Shown: positions 1 through 9,728 of the stretch, one piece after another
How the letters are laid out: the number at the start of each line of letters is the position of its first letter
How positions within the stretch are numbered: position 1 is the first letter of the stretch
Assembly (NCBI GenBank): GCA_002600635.1
Contig: CP021371.1
Span: forward strand, 4,231,001-4,295,000
From: Rhizobium sp. ACO-34A
Lineage (GTDB): Bacteria; Pseudomonadota; Alphaproteobacteria; Rhizobiales; Rhizobiaceae
DNA length: 64,000 nt
Direction: 5' to 3'
Notes under the pieces: generated by a model
The model's input: only the letters and a program-made list of their open reading frames with translations
What the model was told of the DNA's origin: nothing
The model's database searches: none
Made by a program: the position numbers and the translations under genes

Positions 1-315
1 ATGGATGATGTGGCGAAATCGATGAACCTCTCGCGCCGGCAGATGGAGCGGCTCTTCCACCGCCGGCTCAAGATGTCGCCCGGCGCGGTCTATGCGAGGC
101 TGCGGATGCGGCGTGCCCGAAGCCTCGTGCTGCAGACCTCGAAGCCGCTGATCGATATCGCCATTGAAGTGGGTTTCGCCAATTCCAGCCATTTCGGCCG
201 GCGTTTCCGCCAAACCTTCGGCTGCACGCCGAATGTGCTGAGATCCCGGCAGAAGGATAACGGCTTCGTGCATCTCGACGACGATCTCTTCGCCGGTATC
301 GAGCAGACGCAATAA
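1..315 (+). CDS. GlxA/AraC-family transcriptional regulator, C-terminal part (left-truncated)
   Basis: The window opens inside this gene, so the ATG at base 1 is probably an internal Met. The 104 visible residues form a complete AraC-type DNA-binding unit: a first helix-turn-helix near residues 3-25 (SRRQMERLF) and a second near 52-75 (IEVGFANSSHFGRRF), then a short tail. The wording is typical of GlxA-like regulators, whose N-terminal half is a DJ-1/PfpI-like domain; that half would lie left of the window. The gene ends 58 bp from the convergent end of the sugar importer operon. Its ligand and targets cannot be read from this piece. Confidence 0.85.
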   Translation: MDDVAKSMNLSRRQMERLFHRRLKMSPGAVYARLRMRRARSLVLQTSKPLIDIAIEVGFANSSHFGRRFRQTFGCTPNVLRSRQKDNGFVHLDDDLFAGIEQTQ

Positions 316-373
316 CACGCCCATATCGTGGAAGAGGAAATGCTTCCGGCAGTTGCCCGCCGAAAGCCATTTC

Positions 374-1156
374 TCAGCTGCGCATGGCGCCGGGACCGGC
401 AATCGCGCCGGGCGGGCATTTGCCCATGATGATCATCCCGAGCACTTCGTCCTTGGTCACGTCCTGGGTACGGGCATGCCCGACAACCTGACCGTTCTTC
501 ATCACGAACACCCTGTCCGCCAGATCGAAGACATCGTGGATGTCGTGGCTGATGAGGAAGATGCCGATGCCCTCCGACTTGAGTTGCCGAATGAGATCGC
601 CGACCTGCGCCGTCTCCTGAGGCCCGAGCGCCGCGGTCGGTTCGTCCATGATCAGGATGCGGGCATCGAACAGGATCGCCCGCGCGATCGCCACCGATTG
701 CCGCTGTCCGCCGGAAAGGGCTTTCACCGGCTCCTTGAAGCGCTTGAAGTTCGGGTTGAGCCGGCCCATCACCTCGCGGGCCTTCGCCTCCATGGCGACG
801 TCGTCGAGCGTGCCCCACGGCGTCTTGAGTTCGCGGCCGAGATAGAGATTGGCGGCGGCATCGACGTTATCGGCAACCGCGAGCGTCTGGTAGATCGTCT
901 CGATGCCATAAGCCTTGGCATCGCGCGGATTGCGGATATCGGCCGACGTCCCGTTGATCAGGATATCACCGCTATCGCGCCGGTAGGCGCCGGAGAGGAT
1001 CTTGATCAGCGTCGACTTGCCGGCACCGTTATGGCCGAGAAGGGCCACGACTTCGCCGGGGTAAAGGTCGACGGATGCCCTGTCGACGGCGTGAATGCCG
1101 CCGAAGGAGATGGAAATGTCCTTCATTTCCACGAGGGGAGTGCGTTGCTCCGTCAT
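374..1156 (-). CDS. xylG: Sugar ABC transporter ATP-binding protein, single domain (xylose type)
   Basis: This is the cytoplasmic ATPase that powers the importer encoded just upstream. Visible motifs are Walker [10 protein letters not shown] (residues 41-49), signature LSGGQRQ (147-153), Walker [12 protein letters not shown] (about 167-177) and the H-loop ISHD near 200. At 260 residues it has one nucleotide-binding domain, half the length of enterobacterial XylG/RbsA, as is common for rhizobial FrcA-type ATPases, so it would act as a homodimer. It follows the permease gene by 15 bp and is last in a three-gene minus-strand operon. The xylose assignment rests on the XylF-like binding protein; another pentose is possible. 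Confidence 0.88.
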   Translation of the reverse strand: MTEQRTPLVEMKDISISFGGIHAVDRASVDLYPGEVVALLGHNGAGKSTLIKILSGAYRRDSGDILINGTSADIRNPRDAKAYGIETIYQTLAVADNVDAAANLYLGRELKTPWGTLDDVAMEAKAREVMGRLNPNFKRFKEPVKALSGGQRQSVAIARAILFDARILIMDEPTAALGPQETAQVGDLIRQLKSEGIGIFLISHDIHDVFDLADRVFVMKNGQVVGHARTQDVTKDEVLGMIIMGKCPPGAIAGPGAMRS

Positions 1157-1171
1157 GATGGAAACTCCTGA

Positions 1172-2485
1172 TTACTTGGCGCGAGCGCGATAAACGGTGT
1201 CGAGCCAGACGGCGACAACAAGGACGACGCCGACGACGATGCGCTGGAAGGGTGTATCGATGCCGAGAAGCACCATGCCGGACTGCAGCGACTGCATGAC
1301 CAGCGCCCCGAGGATTGCCCCCGCAACGGTGCCTGTGCCGCCGGCAAGCGACGTGCCGCCGATGACAGCCGCGGCAATGGTATAGAGTTCGTCGAGTTCG
1401 CCTTGGGCATTGGTCGCCGCGTTGAGGCGGGCGGTGGAGATCGCGGCTGCGATGGCGCAGAGAATACCCATGATCGCGAAGATGCGGACCGTGACCCAGC
1501 GGGTCTTGATGCCGGCGAGTTCAGCTGCTTCCGGGTTGCCGCCGATGGCGAAGACATAGCGTCCGAACCGCAGCCGGGTGGCGACGAAGGTCATGACCAG
1601 ACCGACGCCGAGCGCGATCAGAACCGGAACGGCAACACCATGGGAAATCAGCAGCCCGCCATCAGGCCAGGCGATACCGTTGGCATCGGCATAGCGACGG
1701 GCGATGTTCGTCGGCCAGTAATAACTGTTCGCCACCTGCACGGAGCCGAGAACGATGAAGCATCCGAGCGCCGAGAGGAAATACTCCGCCCAGAGCGGAC
1801 GCTGCGGAAAGCCGAAGCGCTTGCGCTGACGACGCGAATGAATGATCCCGGCGACGATGCCTATACAGGCGATGACGCCGACGATCCAGCTTGCGGTCCA
1901 TCCGATGGAGCCGTCCGTGCCGCCGCCCATCAGGCGGAAATTGGCGTCCATGGGTGCAACCGTCTGGCCGCTGGTAACGAACCACGTCGCGCCGCGCCAG
2001 ACCAGCAGGCCGCCGAGCGTAACGATGAAGGACGGCACATTGAGAAAGGCGATGATGGCGCCATGGAACATGCCGATCAGCGCACCGACGACAATGCCGC
2101 CTGCGAGCGCGAGGATCCATGTGGCGGGATGATCGAACCCGAGAATGCCCGGAAGCAGCTTGGCCTGCAGCACGCCCATGATCATGCCGGTAAAGCCGAG
2201 AATGGAACCGACGGACAGGTCGATGTTGCGGGTGACGATGACCAGCACCATTCCGGTCGCCATCACGGCCACCGAAGAGGTCTGCACCGAAAGGTTCCAC
2301 AGGTTGCGGGGCGTCAGGAACAATCCGCCGGTCAGGATTTCGAAGCCTATCCATATGATGAGAAGGGCTCCGACCATGCCGAGAAGGCGTGTGTCGATTT
2401 CCGTCGCCCGGAAGAATGAAGCGATGGCCCCGCCGCTGGACGTTCCTGCATTCTTCGATGTTGTGGTCTGCATCGTGCCGGCCAT
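1172..2485 (-). CDS. xylH: Sugar ABC transporter permease (xylose type)
   Basis: An integral membrane permease of the BPD_transp_2 (RbsC/XylH) family, 437 residues with roughly ten or more hydrophobic segments. The stretch DLSVGSILGFTGM and the late GGTSLAGGTGT motif are characteristic of ribose/xylose permeases. I place the start at 2485 (MAGTMQ) because GGAGG sits about 11 bases upstream; an in-frame start 39 bases further out has no better site. A long central insert with a cytoplasmic RRQRKR stretch resembles XylH rather than RbsC. The gene lies between the binding-protein gene, separated by a strong hairpin, and the ATPase gene. Confidence 0.88.
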   Translation of the reverse strand: MAGTMQTTTSKNAGTSSGGAIASFFRATEIDTRLLGMVGALLIIWIGFEILTGGLFLTPRNLWNLSVQTSSVAVMATGMVLVIVTRNIDLSVGSILGFTGMIMGVLQAKLLPGILGFDHPATWILALAGGIVVGALIGMFHGAIIAFLNVPSFIVTLGGLLVWRGATWFVTSGQTVAPMDANFRLMGGGTDGSIGWTASWIVGVIACIGIVAGIIHSRRQRKRFGFPQRPLWAEYFLSALGCFIVLGSVQVANSYYWPTNIARRYADANGIAWPDGGLLISHGVAVPVLIALGVGLVMTFVATRLRFGRYVFAIGGNPEAAELAGIKTRWVTVRIFAIMGILCAIAAAISTARLNAATNAQGELDELYTIAAAVIGGTSLAGGTGTVAGAILGALVMQSLQSGMVLLGIDTPFQRIVVGVVLVVAVWLDTVYRARAK

Positions 2486-2555
2486 TGCGTTGCCGCCCCT
2501 CCACTCTTCATTCACTGATGACAAGGTTTTTCGTCCCTTCGCCTATCGCGCGACA

Positions 2556-2583
2556 AATGCCGCAGCGGGTTCGCTGCGGCATT
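2556..2583 (-). promoter_or_regulatory. Strong hairpin between the binding-protein and permease genes
   Basis: A perfect 12-bp inverted repeat (AATGCCGCAGCG and its complement) with a 4-base loop begins 20 bases after the xylF-like stop codon. It lacks a proper U-run (only TTTG follows), so it is more likely an mRNA-stabilising or partial-termination element that raises binding-protein output over permease and ATPase. That role is inferred from its position. Confidence 0.7.
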
Positions 2584-2603
2584 CGAGCCAATGCATCCGC
2601 CGC

Positions 2604-3647
2604 TTAGTTGCAGGCGGCGACAGAACCCGCCTTGACGCCCTGGCAGGCTTCCGCCTTGCTGATCCAGCCAGCGTCGATCACGACATTGAGGTTGTCCTTG
2701 GTGATCGGAAGCGGAGCGAGGAAGACGGACTTCATCGCAACACCCTTCGGACCACCGTTGAAGCTCTGCACGCCGGGGACATCATCCATGGTCTTGCCGC
2801 CGGCAAGAAGCAGGGCAATTTCGGCGGCGTTCTTGCCGAGTTCGCGGCTGTCCTTCCAGACGGAAACGGTCTGGGTGCCGAGCGCGACGCGGTTCAGCGC
2901 GGCCTTGTCAGCGTCCTGACCGGAAACCGGCACGGAACCGGCGAGACCCTGGGCTTCCAGAGCCGCGATGGCGCCCCCGGCGGTGCCGTCGTTCGAAGCG
3001 ACGACAGCATCGACCTTGTTGTCAGCCGCGGTCAGGAACTGCTCCATGTTCTTCTGGGCGATTTCCGGCTTCCAGCCATCGGTATAGGCTTCGCCGACAT
3101 TCTTGATCTTGCCGGCGTCGATGGCTTCCTTCAGCACTTCTTGCTGACCTGCGAAGAGGAAGTCGGCGTTCGGGTCGGAAGACGAGCCCTTGATAAAGAC
3201 GTAATTGCCTTCCGGCTTGGCCTTGAACACTTCGCGCGCCTGCAGGCGGCCTACTTCCTTGTTGTCGAAGGTGATATAGAAGGCTTCGGGGTTTTCGATC
3301 AGGCGGTCATAGCCAACGACCGGAATACCCTCGGCAGCAGCCTTTTCGATGGCGGGACCGATCGCATCGGAATCCTGCGCCAGCACGATCAGAGCATTGG
3401 CGCCCTGGGAAATCAGCGATTCGACGTCGGTCAGCTGCTTTGCGGCCGAGGACTGCGCATCGGCGGAAATGTACTTCGCACCAGCGGCCTCAAGCGCCTT
3501 CTTGATCGCGGCTTCGTCGGTCTTCCAGCGTTCTTCCTGGAAATTCGACCAGGAAACGCCAACGACGACGTCCGCCGCCATGGCAACGGCGGAATGCATG
3601 GAAACGATGATGGCAGTTCCCGCCATCAGCTTGAAAATAGATTTCAT
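2604..3647 (-). CDS. xylF: Periplasmic xylose-binding protein of ABC transporter
   Basis: A periplasmic binding protein of the ribose/xylose class (peripla_BP_4), 347 residues. The start at 3647 is chosen because GGGAGGAC lies 5 bases upstream and it gives a clean Sec signal peptide, with predicted cleavage after AVAMA near residue 24. Stretches such as [24 protein letters not shown] (first half of the ligand domain, residues about 45-70), [12 protein letters not shown] and [11 protein letters not shown] match the XylF family closely. It is first in the operon, facing the ROK regulator across a 303-bp control region. It would capture a pentose, probably xylose, for the permease and ATPase. 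Confidence 0.87.
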   Translation of the reverse strand: MKSIFKLMAGTAIIVSMHSAVAMAADVVVGVSWSNFQEERWKTDEAAIKKALEAAGAKYISADAQSSAAKQLTDVESLISQGANALIVLAQDSDAIGPAIEKAAAEGIPVVGYDRLIENPEAFYITFDNKEVGRLQAREVFKAKPEGNYVFIKGSSSDPNADFLFAGQQEVLKEAIDAGKIKNVGEAYTDGWKPEIAQKNMEQFLTAADNKVDAVVASNDGTAGGAIAALEAQGLAGSVPVSGQDADKAALNRVALGTQTVSVWKDSRELGKNAAEIALLLAGGKTMDDVPGVQSFNGGPKGVAMKSVFLAPLPITKDNLNVVIDAGWISKAEACQGVKAGSVAACN

Positions 3648-3729
3648 GATGTCCTCCCGATGTGGGCTGTCGGATGCAATTCCTCTGCTCCCGCCGGCTG
3701 CCACGATTATGCCGTCGAGCCTCCAATAT

Positions 3730-3750
3730 TTTTCTCGACAGTCGAGAAAA
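3730..3750. promoter_or_regulatory. Perfect palindromic operator in the xylF/xylR control region
   Basis: TTTTCTCGAC and its exact reverse complement GTCGAGAAAA are separated by a single A. The palindrome lies about 80 bp upstream of the xylF-like start and 200 bp upstream of the divergent ROK gene. ROK repressors bind such two-fold sites, so this is the natural operator for the neighbouring regulator; binding is inferred. Confidence 0.75.
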
Positions 3751-3950
3751 TAGATGTCAGAGATTATCGGCACTGTCAACACGACAATTTCCGGTAAAAT
3801 CGGGCCATCATCTGCAATCCTGCGCAGGTGAAAAATCGACCGAAAAGCGGCTCAACGGCTTTTGCAGGTTGACAGACAAATGCCTTCGGTTGTTGTGGCG
3901 ATCACTCGCCACGCCACCGGCAGGTTGGTGTCGGGCAGGAATGGGGATCG

Positions 3951-5186
3951 ATGTTTCCGACGAAATCCAGCAGCACGGAAATCATCCGCCGGCAGAACAG
4001 TGCGCTGGTGCTCGCGGCGCTGAGGCGCGGAGGCAGGCTGGCCCACACCGAACTTTCCGCCGCGACCGACCTGTCATCCGCCACGGTTTCCGCCATCACG
4101 GCCGAACTCGAGCGCGCGGAAATCCTGGTGAAATCCGAGCACCAGCCGGTGGGCGGAAGAGGCCGCCCGCGCGTGCTGTTCGAACCACGACGCGATTGCG
4201 GCTATCTCATCGTCGTCAGCATTTCCTCAGATGCCTTCGAATACTCACTCGTGGATTATTCCGGCCGGCTGATCGACCGCTTTGCGGAACCCCGGATGCC
4301 ATCCGGTGGAGCCGCAGCCTTCTCCGCCGCCCTCAAGGCAGGGCTGGAAAGAACCGTGAGCCGCGCAACGCTCGACAGGGACGCAGTGCTGGCGATCTCC
4401 ATCAGCAGCAAGGGGCTGGTCGATGCCGAACAACCCCTCCTCCTCTGGTCGCCCGTGCTCGGCACCGAGCAGATCGACTTCCAGTCACTTCTGGAACGTG
4501 ATTGGAAAGCGCGGATACTGCTCGCCAACGAAACGCAACTGGTCGCAGGCGCGCTTGCGAGCCGCGTCGAGAGATCGGGTCAAACGGCCAGACGTTCGCT
4601 TGCCGCACTCTCGCTCGGCCACAGCATCGGGTTGGGGCTCTCCTCGCAATCGCCGGCTGGCGGCTATACGCTGGCATCCCCGAACTTCGGGCATATGCTG
4701 CATCAGGCGAACGGTGCGCTCTGTCGCTGCGGTGGACGCGGCTGTATCGAGGCCTATGCCGGCTTCTATGCCATTCTGCGGACCGCCTTCGAGGTGCCGA
4801 CGGACACGCTGCCGGCGAAATTCGTACCCCTGTCGGAGGTGGACAAGATTGCAGCCCTTGCCAACCGCGGCGACCGCGGCAGCGTCCATGCCTTCCGGCA
4901 GGCGGGGCTTGCACTCGGCAACGGACTGTCCCGGCTTCTCAGCCTCTACGAACACATGCCGATCACGATCACCGGCCCCGGTACGCGCTACTATGACCTG
5001 CTGCGGCAAGGCATAGAGGAAGGCCTGTCGCAATCCCATGCCGTCAGGCTCTCCGGCATGCCGGAAATTACGGTGATATCCGACGAAGGCAGCCTCGTAT
5101 TCGAGGGGCATCTCGATCAGGCGCTGGCATTGGTGGATCAGGACATCGTGCAGTTACGCCCCCATTCCAGCAACAATGTAGCCTGA
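3951..5186 (+). CDS. xylR: ROK-family transcriptional repressor (XylR-like)
   Basis: A 411-residue regulator with an N-terminal winged helix-turn-helix (about 15-65; LSAATDLSSATVSAITAEL) and a ROK sugar-kinase-like domain. The ROK zinc motif CRCGGRGC is present at residues 258-265. Divergent placement next to a xylose-type importer and a palindromic operator suggests it represses that importer in the absence of sugar. The typical ROK catalytic and ATP signatures are weak, as expected for a regulator rather than a kinase. The start lies in a sequence with only a weak ribosome site (GGGGAT), so its exact position is less certain. Confidence 0.85.
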   Translation: MFPTKSSSTEIIRRQNSALVLAALRRGGRLAHTELSAATDLSSATVSAITAELERAEILVKSEHQPVGGRGRPRVLFEPRRDCGYLIVVSISSDAFEYSLVDYSGRLIDRFAEPRMPSGGAAAFSAALKAGLERTVSRATLDRDAVLAISISSKGLVDAEQPLLLWSPVLGTEQIDFQSLLERDWKARILLANETQLVAGALASRVERSGQTARRSLAALSLGHSIGLGLSSQSPAGGYTLASPNFGHMLHQANGALCRCGGRGCIEAYAGFYAILRTAFEVPTDTLPAKFVPLSEVDKIAALANRGDRGSVHAFRQAGLALGNGLSRLLSLYEHMPITITGPGTRYYDLLRQGIEEGLSQSHAVRLSGMPEITVISDEGSLVFEGHLDQALALVDQDIVQLRPHSSNNVA

Positions 5187-5391
5187 CGCGCCCATTCATC
5201 CGAAAAAGCAAATTTAACAAAAATTTTTTGCCCCTCGATAGGCCTTGAACCTGCTTGGAAATTGGCGCTCTGCGCCGTTATCAGCGCCCCCAAGCGAGGC
5301 ATGCCCGCCGCCTCGGCAAGAGCTGGTTAACGTTTATTTTCTATTGAAAAGGCATGTTCATTGTCCGCGTATAACGAGTGTACAGGTTGCC

Positions 5392-8136
5392 ATGAATCTC
5401 CCCCGATCCAACTTCTTGAATTCTGACAATAACATAGGGGAAGAAAAAGCCCGCGAGCCGGCTCCGGCGGTACTCCGCCGCCCTGAGGCCGCCGCCCAGG
5501 AAAAAGTTCCGACAGCGCCGTCGAGAGTAAACGGCCATCATACCGACGAACTCGCGGCCAGCGAGATCGAGGGCCGTTCCGAAATGCCGGTCTGGCAGAG
5601 CGCCTTTGCCATGGCGCCGAACGTACGGTTTACCCGTACGCCGGAAAATGCCCTCAGCCGCAAGGCAGCACCGGAGATTGCCGCGCCCGCGACGCTCACC
5701 CCGGAACCCGCACCCGTACCGGCTGAAAACCCCGTTCAGGCTGCCCCTCCACCCGTAACGGCACAGGCAGTGCCCGCACAGCCGGCCGCTCCTCGCCAGG
5801 AACGCCGCGCCGGGCTTTCCGTCATGCTGCCCCAGCCGCCGGACGCCACCGGCGCCCGTGCCCTTACCTACAAGCTGCGCCGCGAACTCGCCCGCCAGCG
5901 GGAAGAGGCCGCCTCCGCAGGCCTGCAGCAGGCCGCCGCTTCCGCGGTCGAGGCGCCGGTAGCAGCGCATACCCCGGAGATGTATCAGCCCGCTCCGGCT
6001 ATGACCGCTGCCGAACAGCAGCAGGCGAACGCCTCGACGCAACCGCAGGAACAAGGCGAAAGCGATGTGACGGCGGCCGTGCCTGCCCCCGCCGTGCCCG
6101 CTTATGCCGCCTATCTGTCGGACCATGTCTTCTGGGAAGCGATGAACCTCGACAGCGGCGCCGACGATATCGAACCGCTTCATGCCACGCCCGTCCTCAC
6201 TGCTCCACAGAGCCCGGCACCCACCAGAATGGCGCAACCGGTTCTTCCGACGGTCGCATCCGTGCGCAAGCCTCCTGTCGTGAAGGCAACCGTTGTAAGG
6301 GCCTCGATTCTTGCGCCACAGCCCGCTCCCATACTGTCACAGGTAGCTTTGCCGGCCTTCCAGGCGCCGGAGTGGTCAGTCATCGCGCTTTATCGCGAAG
6401 TCGGCCTGCGTGAACCAGGCCAGGACGTAACTCCCGCCGAGGTCGTCGACGAAATTGCGGAGGCCGCCGTTCTCCAGGAACCGGCAGCGGAAGCGCCCGC
6501 CGAAAACGTGATCGTTGAAGCCGTCCCCGTGCTGCAACCAAGCCAGCCGGTCTTCCGCCGGGTAGTGGCATTGGCCGAGGGTGAATACGAATATCCGCCG
6601 ATCGATCTCCTCCAGGAGCCGCAGTTCCAGGAAACGACGGCAATGACGCCCGAAGCGCTGGAACAGAGCGCCGGCCTTCTGGAAAGCGTGCTGGAAGATT
6701 TCGGCATCAAGGGCGAGATCATCGATGTTCGCCCCGGCCCCGTCGTCACGCTCTACGAATTCGAACCGGCTCCGGGCGTGAAGTCGTCCCGCGTCATCGG
6801 CCTCTCGGACGATATCGCCCGTTCCATGTCGGCCCTTTCGGCCCGCGTCGCAGTCGTGCCCGGTCGTAACGTCATCGGCATCGAACTGCCGAACCCGGTG
6901 CGCGAAACCGTCTACCTGCGCGAACTGATCGAGTCCCACGACTATACCGAAACCCGCTTCAAGCTTGCCATGGCGCTGGGCAAAACCATCGGCGGCGAGC
7001 CGGTGATCGCCGAACTCGCCAAGATGCCCCACCTGCTTGTCGCCGGTACCACCGGCTCGGGCAAGTCGGTGGCCATCAACACCATGATCCTGTCACTGCT
7101 TTATCGCCTGCGGCCGGAAGAATGCCGCCTGATCATGGTCGACCCGAAGATGCTGGAACTCTCCGTCTACGACGGCATCCCGCATCTGCTGACCCCCGTC
7201 GTGACCGATCCGAAAAAGGCCGTCATGGCCCTGAAATGGGCGGTTCGCGAGATGGAAGACCGCTATCGCAAGATGTCGCGGCTCGGTGTGCGCAACATCG
7301 ATGGCTACAATACCCGTGCAGCATCGGCGCGCGCCAAGGGAGAGACCATCCTTTGCAGCGTCCAGACCGGTTTCGACCGTTCGACGGGTGAGCCGATCTT
7401 CGAGCAGGAGGAAATGGATCTCGCGGCGATGCCGTATATCGTCGTCATCGTCGACGAGATGGCCGACCTGATGATGGTTGCCGGCAAGGAGATCGAAGGC
7501 GCGATCCAACGCCTTGCCCAGATGGCGCGTGCCGCCGGCATCCATCTCATCATGGCGACGCAGCGTCCCTCGGTCGATGTCATCACCGGCACGATCAAGG
7601 CCAACTTCCCGACCCGTATCTCCTTCCAGGTCACATCGAAGATCGACAGCCGCACCATTCTTGGCGAACAGGGTGCCGAACACCTGCTTGGCCAGGGCGA
7701 CATGCTGCACATGATGGGTGGCGGACGCATCGCCCGCGTTCACGGACCCTTCGTCTCCGACGAGGAAGTCGAAAAGGTCGTCGCTCATCTGAAGACGCAG
7801 GGTCGCCCCGAATATCTCGGCACCGTCACGGAAGATGCCGACGAGGTGGAAGAAGTGCCCGAGGACGGAGGCGCTGTCTTCGACAAGTCCGCAATGGGCG
7901 AAGAGGACACCAGCGACCTCTACGACAAGGCGGTCAAGGTGGTCCTTCGGGACAAGAAGTGCTCGACCTCCTATATCCAGCGGCGGCTTTCGATCGGCTA
8001 CAACAAGGCCGCCTCGCTGGTGGAGCGCATGGAACAGGAAGGGCTTGTCGGGCCGGCCAACCACGTCGGAAAACGCTCCATCATCATCGGCGGACGCGAT
8101 AGCGTCGAAGTGCCGGGCGCGGACACGGAATTCTGA
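5392..8136 (+). CDS. ftsK: FtsK/SpoIIIE-type DNA translocase without membrane domain
   Basis: A 914-residue DNA motor. Residues 1 to about 400 are a Pro/Ala/Gln-rich low-complexity linker with no transmembrane segment. The C-terminal half is the RecA-like motor: Walker [10 protein letters not shown] (551-559) and Walker [12 protein letters not shown]. It ends in a gamma winged helix ([21 protein letters not shown]) that in FtsK reads polarity sequences (KOPS) and activates XerCD. The chosen ATG at 5392 begins the MNLPRSNF reading; a TTG 147 bases earlier would only add Pro-rich sequence. Rhizobia often carry a second, membrane-anchored FtsK elsewhere, so this may be the accessory paralogue. 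A strong terminator follows. Confidence 0.88.
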   Translation: MNLPRSNFLNSDNNIGEEKAREPAPAVLRRPEAAAQEKVPTAPSRVNGHHTDELAASEIEGRSEMPVWQSAFAMAPNVRFTRTPENALSRKAAPEIAAPATLTPEPAPVPAENPVQAAPPPVTAQAVPAQPAAPRQERRAGLSVMLPQPPDATGARALTYKLRRELARQREEAASAGLQQAAASAVEAPVAAHTPEMYQPAPAMTAAEQQQANASTQPQEQGESDVTAAVPAPAVPAYAAYLSDHVFWEAMNLDSGADDIEPLHATPVLTAPQSPAPTRMAQPVLPTVASVRKPPVVKATVVRASILAPQPAPILSQVALPAFQAPEWSVIALYREVGLREPGQDVTPAEVVDEIAEAAVLQEPAAEAPAENVIVEAVPVLQPSQPVFRRVVALAEGEYEYPPIDLLQEPQFQETTAMTPEALEQSAGLLESVLEDFGIKGEIIDVRPGPVVTLYEFEPAPGVKSSRVIGLSDDIARSMSALSARVAVVPGRNVIGIELPNPVRETVYLRELIESHDYTETRFKLAMALGKTIGGEPVIAELAKMPHLLVAGTTGSGKSVAINTMILSLLYRLRPEECRLIMVDPKMLELSVYDGIPHLLTPVVTDPKKAVMALKWAVREMEDRYRKMSRLGVRNIDGYNTRAASARAKGETILCSVQTGFDRSTGEPIFEQEEMDLAAMPYIVVIVDEMADLMMVAGKEIEGAIQRLAQMARAAGIHLIMATQRPSVDVITGTIKANFPTRISFQVTSKIDSRTILGEQGAEHLLGQGDMLHMMGGGRIARVHGPFVSDEEVEKVVAHLKTQGRPEYLGTVTEDADEVEEVPEDGGAVFDKSAMGEEDTSDLYDKAVKVVLRDKKCSTSYIQRRLSIGYNKAASLVERMEQEGLVGPANHVGKRSIIIGGRDSVEVPGADTEF

Positions 8137-8218
8137 GCGTCCAGTGAGAAAAGAGATCAAGAGCAAGACTATTTGCCGTTGATTTTCCTTCCTCCATATA
8201 GGGTTATCTCGAAAGCAT

Positions 8219-8247
8219 AGCCGGCGGAAACGCCGGCTTGTCTTTTC
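8219..8247 (+). terminator. Intrinsic terminator after ftsK
   Basis: AGCCGGCG and CGCCGGCT form an 8-bp GC stem around a GAAA tetraloop, followed by TGTCTTTT. It ends ftsK transcription 50 bp before the epimerase gene, which therefore needs its own promoter. Confidence 0.85.
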
Positions 8248-8297
8248 CCGATACAGTCTCTAGAAAAGTGTGCACTGCAACGGGAGCCTTGTTACTG

Positions 8298-9284
8298 ATG
8301 ACGGAAACGCCTGTTCTGGTAGTCGGCGGCGCTGGCTACATTGGCTCGCACACTTGCCTGCAACTCTCGCAAAAAGGTTTCCTGCCGATCGTTTTCGACA
8401 ATCTGTCGAACGGACATTCGGAATTCGTCAAATGGGGTCCTCTCGAGAAGGGCGACATCCGTGACCGGACCCGCCTGAACGAGGTCCTGCAAAAATACAA
8501 GCCTGCTGCCATCATGCACTTCGCCGCGCTGATCGAGGTGGGCGAGAGCGTCAAGGACCCGCCGTCCTTCTACGAGAACAACGTGATCGGCTCCCTCACC
8601 CTGCTCTCGGCGGCTCAGGCTGCGGGCATCAAGGCCTTCGTGTTTTCCTCCACCTGTGCGACCTACGGCCTGCCGGAACAGGTTCCGATGGACGAGACCC
8701 ATCGCCAGCAGCCGATCAACCCTTATGGCCGCACCAAGTGGATCATCGAGCAGGCTCTCGCTGACTATGACAGCTATGTCGGCCTGCGCTCCGCCGTCCT
8801 GCGCTATTTCAATGCCGCAGGCGCCGATCCCGAGGGCCGTATCGGTGAATGGCATACGCCGGAAACCCATGCCATTCCGCTGGCGATCGAAGCAGCCCTC
8901 GGACGCCGGGCCGGCTTCAAGGTATTCGGCAGCGACTACGAGACACGCGACGGCACCTGCGTCCGTGACTACATCCATGTGCTCGACCTCGCCGATGCCC
9001 ATGTCCGCGCCCTGCAGTACCTGCTTGACGGCGGATCCTCTGTGGCGCTCAATCTCGGCACCGGCACCGGCACGACGGTGAAGGAACTGCTCCAGACGAT
9101 CGAGACCGTTTCCGGGCGCGATTTTCCGGTGGACTATGTCGATCGCCGGGAAGGAGATTCACCCGCTCTCGTCGCGAATAACGACAAGGCACGACAGGTT
9201 CTGGGCTGGGAACCCCAATCCTCGCTCGAGGATATCATCCGGACCGCCTGGCGCTGGCACTCCTCGTCCAACCTGCTCGGATAA
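8298..9284 (+). CDS. galE: UDP-glucose 4-epimerase (GalE/ExoB)
   Basis: A 328-residue extended short-chain dehydrogenase that interconverts UDP-glucose and UDP-galactose, the activated galactose used for exopolysaccharide and LPS. The NAD-binding GGAGYIG is at residues 10-16, the catalytic SST at 117-119 and the Tyr/Lys pair in YGRTK at 143-147. The start at 8298 has GGGAG 12 bases upstream. It stands next to the polysaccharide cluster, as exoB does in rhizobia, but a 440-bp gap with a new promoter separates it from the first glycosyltransferase. It is an intact, full-length enzyme. Confidence 0.93.
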   Translation: MTETPVLVVGGAGYIGSHTCLQLSQKGFLPIVFDNLSNGHSEFVKWGPLEKGDIRDRTRLNEVLQKYKPAAIMHFAALIEVGESVKDPPSFYENNVIGSLTLLSAAQAAGIKAFVFSSTCATYGLPEQVPMDETHRQQPINPYGRTKWIIEQALADYDSYVGLRSAVLRYFNAAGADPEGRIGEWHTPETHAIPLAIEAALGRRAGFKVFGSDYETRDGTCVRDYIHVLDLADAHVRALQYLLDGGSSVALNLGTGTGTTVKELLQTIETVSGRDFPVDYVDRREGDSPALVANNDKARQVLGWEPQSSLEDIIRTAWRWHSSSNLLG

Positions 9285-9392
9285 CCCGTTCATCAGACAT
9301 CAAACCATTGTATTCAAAAGATTTTTCCCCACCCCTGGAAAGGGGAGCCGACTTGCCCGTAAAGGTTAATTGTGCGGTGCGGCAAAACGGGG

Positions 9393-9439
9393 TTGATGAT
9401 CTGCGATGGCTCGGACTATAGTATTACCCATGGGAATAC
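9393..9439 (+). promoter_or_regulatory. Promoter with overlapping palindrome ahead of the polysaccharide cluster
   Basis: TTGATG (9393-9398) and TATAGT (9417-9422) are spaced by 18 bp, a good sigma-70 promoter. The near-perfect palindrome GTATTaCCCATGGGaATAC (9421-9439, one mismatched pair) overlaps the -10 box and start site, the classic position for a repressor. The rest of the 9285-9728 gap shows no convincing gene. Confidence 0.55.
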
Positions 9440-9728
9440 GCATTGGGACCGACGGCACCTGAAGCTGGCGCGGATCCGCACAAACAACGCCTGCCGTGTC
9501 GCAAGAGAAGCCGTACGAACCCGCCAAATAACCATAGCCGAAAATCAATCTGGGGCTGAAAGACTTGAACGGAAACACGTTGCAGCCAGCAACAATGCCC
9601 AAAACAAGACGCTTGCACCAGCTTGACATGAAAGTCTGCAGGCGTGTTCCTTCGCCGGTCATTTCCAGCGGCGAGCCGTTCGGGGACAACCACGAAAACA
9701 GAGTAACCGAGTTGCAGGAAGCTTGCCC

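Noticed and set aside
9372..9626. Open frame of 84 codons before the polysaccharide cluster
   Set aside because: It would start upstream of the predicted promoter and cover the palindrome; composition is not coding-like.
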